DNA of 7,240 nucleotides from Candidatus Bathyarchaeota archaeon (GTDB lineage Archaea > Thermoproteota > Bathyarchaeia > 40CM-2-53-6): the NCBI GenBank assembly GCA_005883695.1, contig VBBV01000098.1, forward strand, positions 1-7,240, written 5' to 3'. Position 1 is the first letter of the stretch, and every line of letters begins with the position of its first letter. Shown in pieces: positions 5,982-7,240 of this stretch. Position numbers and translations under genes: made by a program. The notes beneath the pieces were generated by a model, which saw only the letters and a list, made by a program, of their open reading frames with translations, was not told where the DNA came from and did no database searches.

Positions 5982-6000
5982 GGCCCCCGGGGGGCCCCGG
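5982..6000. repeat. 19-base G/C-only palindromic block downstream of tfb
   Basis: The block reads GG, five C, six G, four C, GG. It contains overlapping self-complementary segments, such as CCCCC/GGGGG centred at 5988/5989 and GGGG/CCCC centred at 5994/5995. It lies 33 bases after the tfb stop. It is not followed by a T tract, so it is not a typical archaeal terminator, though a stable RNA fold could still protect or end the tfb transcript. Confidence 0.6.
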
Positions 6001-6013
6001 AAATTCACGGTTA

Positions 6014-6118
6014 CTGTTTTCGGAAGCTGTTTCAGAAAATGGTTTCTAGAACCTTTTCCAAATTGCGTTTCAGAAACCTGTTTCAGAAGCCGATTTCAGG
6101 AACCGGTTTCAAAAGTGG
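6014..6118. repeat. Tandem 13-bp repeat array, consensus near GTTTCAGAAACCG
   Basis: Units begin at 6016, 6029, 6042, about 6054, 6067, 6080, 6093 and 6106, with a weak ninth at 6118. Spacing is 13 bases with one 12/13 slip. The best units are GTTTCAGAAAC (6067-6077), GTTTCAGAAGC (6080-6090), GTTTCTAGAAC (6042-6052) and ATTTCAGGAAC (6093-6103). Each unit is an imperfect dyad, GTTTC-x-GAAAC. There are no spacers of unique sequence, so this is a minisatellite-like or operator-like array and not a CRISPR. Confidence 0.85.
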
Positions 6119-6546
6119 TTCTCCGATCTGCTTGTTCTGATTCTGTAAGTCATGTGGTCGGGATCGTGTCATGGTTGACCAGGGGCGGTTCTGTTGGTGG
6201 AAAGAGACGATTGGCATTTTATTTTCGCAGGCGTTCGCGGGGACCGCTCATACTACACGAGGTGCCCAAGGGATTCAATTTTTTCCGAATGCTGTTTCTG
6301 TCTGGGCGTGATTCCGGGGTTGTTTCTTAGAGACGGGCTTGTTATTGGCTTGAACGGCCGTTTTCGATCCCCGCGGATTCCCCTAGGGATAAGCGTGGAA
6401 TATGGCGTACCTGGAAACGTCGGGCTTGGATTCGGGATCAGGGCTTATTCTGCGGCTAAAAGTTCCGGGAGCCGGCGTCTGCCCAGAAAGGCCAGCGCGA
6501 TAGTTTGGGAGCGAAATATTCCCAGTAGAATAGCGTAAGCAAGGGA

Positions 6547-6553
6547 TTAATAT
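6547..6553 (+). promoter_or_regulatory. Box A candidate (TTAATAT) of the rhodanese gene
   Basis: TTAATAT is preceded by AGGGA and lies about 37 bp (centre to start) before ATG 6587. It predicts a transcript start near 6576 and a leader of about ten bases. It overlaps the left arm of the inverted repeat at 6550-6562, so a protein bound there would block TBP/TFB. Confidence 0.5.
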
Positions 6554-6595
6554 GACATACGTTATAGCGCGCGAGCCTGATGACGTATGTCATAT
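6550..6595. promoter_or_regulatory. Perfect 13-bp inverted repeat at the rhodanese promoter and start codon (operator candidate)
   Basis: ATATGACATACGT at 6550-6562 is exactly complementary to ACGTATGTCATAT at 6583-6595. The gap is 20 bases, and the stem extends three more pairs if one U-G wobble is allowed. Each arm region also contains its own dyad: ATGAC-ATAC-GTTAT at 6552-6565 and ATGAC-GTAT-GTCAT at 6580-6593, 28 bp apart. The left site touches the TATA element and the right one covers ATG 6587. This fits a repressor with two operator sites. If an upstream transcript runs through, it could also form an RNA hairpin hiding the start codon. Confidence 0.75.
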
Positions 6596-7240
6596 GCACA
6601 CCCCGAAGTATTGGTAAGCAGTGACTGGGTACAACAGCACCTCAACGATCCTAAGGTAAGGATTGCAGAGGTGGACTACGACCCGGTTGCGAACTACCAG
6701 CTGGGCCATGTTCCCGGCGCGGTCCTCTTCGACTGGCGGAAGGACCTCAACCATCCCCTCGAAAGAGACATCCTATCAAAAGAACAATTGGAAGAGCTAT
6801 TCGCCAAGTCCGGAATCGCACTCGATACTAAGATCGTCCTCTACGGCGATTTCAACAACTGGTTCGCAATACTACGGCGTCAAAAATGTCGTACTCATGA
6901 ACGGCGGACGGAAGAAGTGGATCGAAGAAGACAAACCACTAACCAAGGACATCCCCAATTACCAACGCACCGCCTTCAAGGCATCAGGACCTGATGAGAG
7001 CGTTAGAGTCTATTTCAAACAGGCTCTCGACCTTTATCGGAAACCTAACGTGAGGCTGGTTGACGTGAGAGGACCGAAAGAGTTCACGGGTGAAGTCCTA
7101 GCGCCACCAGAGTACCCGACAGAACATGCACAGCGTGGAGGCCACATACCGGGCGCGATCAACATTCCATGGTCCCAAGCTGTCCGAGAGGACGGCACGT
7201 TCAAGAGCCCAGAGGAGTTGAGGAAGCTCTACGAGGACAA
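6587..7240 (+). pseudogene. Two-domain rhodanese (thiosulfate sulfurtransferase), frameshifted and cut by window end
   Basis: The start is MSYAHPEVLVSSDWVQQHL. Domain 1 shows YQLGHVPGAVLFDWRKDL and KIVLYGDFNNWFA, the sulfurtransferase motif in which Asp replaces Cys in the inactive first domain. The initial frame then degenerates and stops at 6994. From 6870 the homology continues in the +1 frame: YYGVKNVVLMNGGRKKW, then VRLVDVRGPKEFTGE and GGHIPGAINIPWSQA, open to the window end. Relatives carry about eight residues (of the type AYALWVFT) between 'NWFA' and 'YYG' that are missing here, so a deletion near 23 bases at 6868-6870 explains both the loss and the frame change. The family transfers sulfane sulfur from thiosulfate or mercaptopyruvate through a Cys in domain 2, which lies beyond the window. 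It is either a recent pseudogene or an assembly error. The flanking sequence is otherwise intact, arguing for a young or artefactual lesion. Confidence 0.8.

Larger units (their letters stand above)
5949..6546. other. Long intergenic region between tfb and the rhodanese gene
   Basis: About 600 bases without a gene I can support. It begins with a small stem-loop right after the tfb stop (GTGCC 5949-5953, GGCAC 5960-5964, six-base loop). A GC-only palindrome (5982-6000) and the 13-bp repeat array (6014-6118) follow. From 6130 to 6540 I found no tRNA, RNase P or SRP RNA signature. A perfect 10-bp palindrome AACGGCCGTT lies at 6353-6362 and a short hairpin TGGGA/TCCCA near 6505-6524. Open frames here encode compositionally odd peptides rich in Cys and Gly with no family resemblance. 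Confidence 0.6.

Noticed and set aside
5412..6008. Long antisense open frame opposite tfb (198 codons)
   Set aside because: It mirrors the tfb reading frame, is Arg/Pro/His-rich, and covers a gene of certain identity. It is a shadow frame.
6014..6118. Possible CRISPR array
   Set aside because: The unit is 13 bases and contiguous, with no unique spacers of 30-40 bases and no cas genes in the window.
6340..6400. tRNA-like T-arm (TTCGATCC) near 6363
   Set aside because: The flanking bases do not pair into a five-bp T stem, and no D arm, anticodon arm or acceptor stem can be built around it.
6194..6538. Open frame of 114 codons (TTG start) in the tfb-rhodanese gap
   Set aside because: No ribosome site or family resemblance. 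Composition is odd, rich in Cys, Gly and Arg with little Lys or Glu. It overlaps another open frame starting at 6115 that is equally unconvincing.

Overview
The window looks archaeal. It has an H/ACA snoRNP subunit (Gar1), a transcription factor B (TFB) with an intact zinc ribbon and two cyclin folds, TATA-type box A elements (TTTATATA at 4685-4692, TTAATAT at 6547-6553) and frequent GTG/TTG starts. The TFB style and the gar1-tfb pairing fit a TACK-group archaeon (Nitrososphaeria or Bathyarchaeia-like). That placement is a guess from memory; the archaeal domain is not in doubt.

Layout. (1) 3-326 (+): C-terminal end of a tRNA-guanine transglycosylase-family protein, cut by the window edge. (2) 394-861 and 858-1265 (+): two translationally coupled FMN-binding split-barrel (PNPOx-like) proteins. 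(3) 4682-1244 (-): a compact three-gene operon. It encodes a short SMC ATPase whose head motifs are of the Smc5/Smc6 type, a protein resembling the Nse4 kleisin at both ends, and a tandem winged-helix protein resembling the Nse1/Nse3 KITE subunits. (4) 4726-5948 (+): gar1 and tfb, transcribed divergently from the SMC operon. The two units are separated by only about 40 bp that hold one clear TATA element. (5) 5949-6546: a long non-coding stretch with a GC palindrome and eight or nine copies of a 13-bp repeat, consensus near GTTTCAGAAACCG. (6) 6587-7240 (+): a two-domain rhodanese broken by a frameshift and running off the window. Its promoter carries a perfect 13-bp inverted repeat built from two ATGAC-N4-GTCAT-type dyads.

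The main discovery candidate is region 3: what appears to be a self-contained prokaryotic Smc5/6-Nse4-Nse1/3 complex in one operon. It has one SMC gene, so the ATPase dimer would be a homodimer, and one KITE gene. The ATPase has no visible globular hinge and is little more than half the length of eukaryotic Smc5/6. It is probably a DNA-tethering or loop-extruding machine for chromosome maintenance or for handling extrachromosomal DNA. No nuclease or SUMO ligase subunit is visible beside it.
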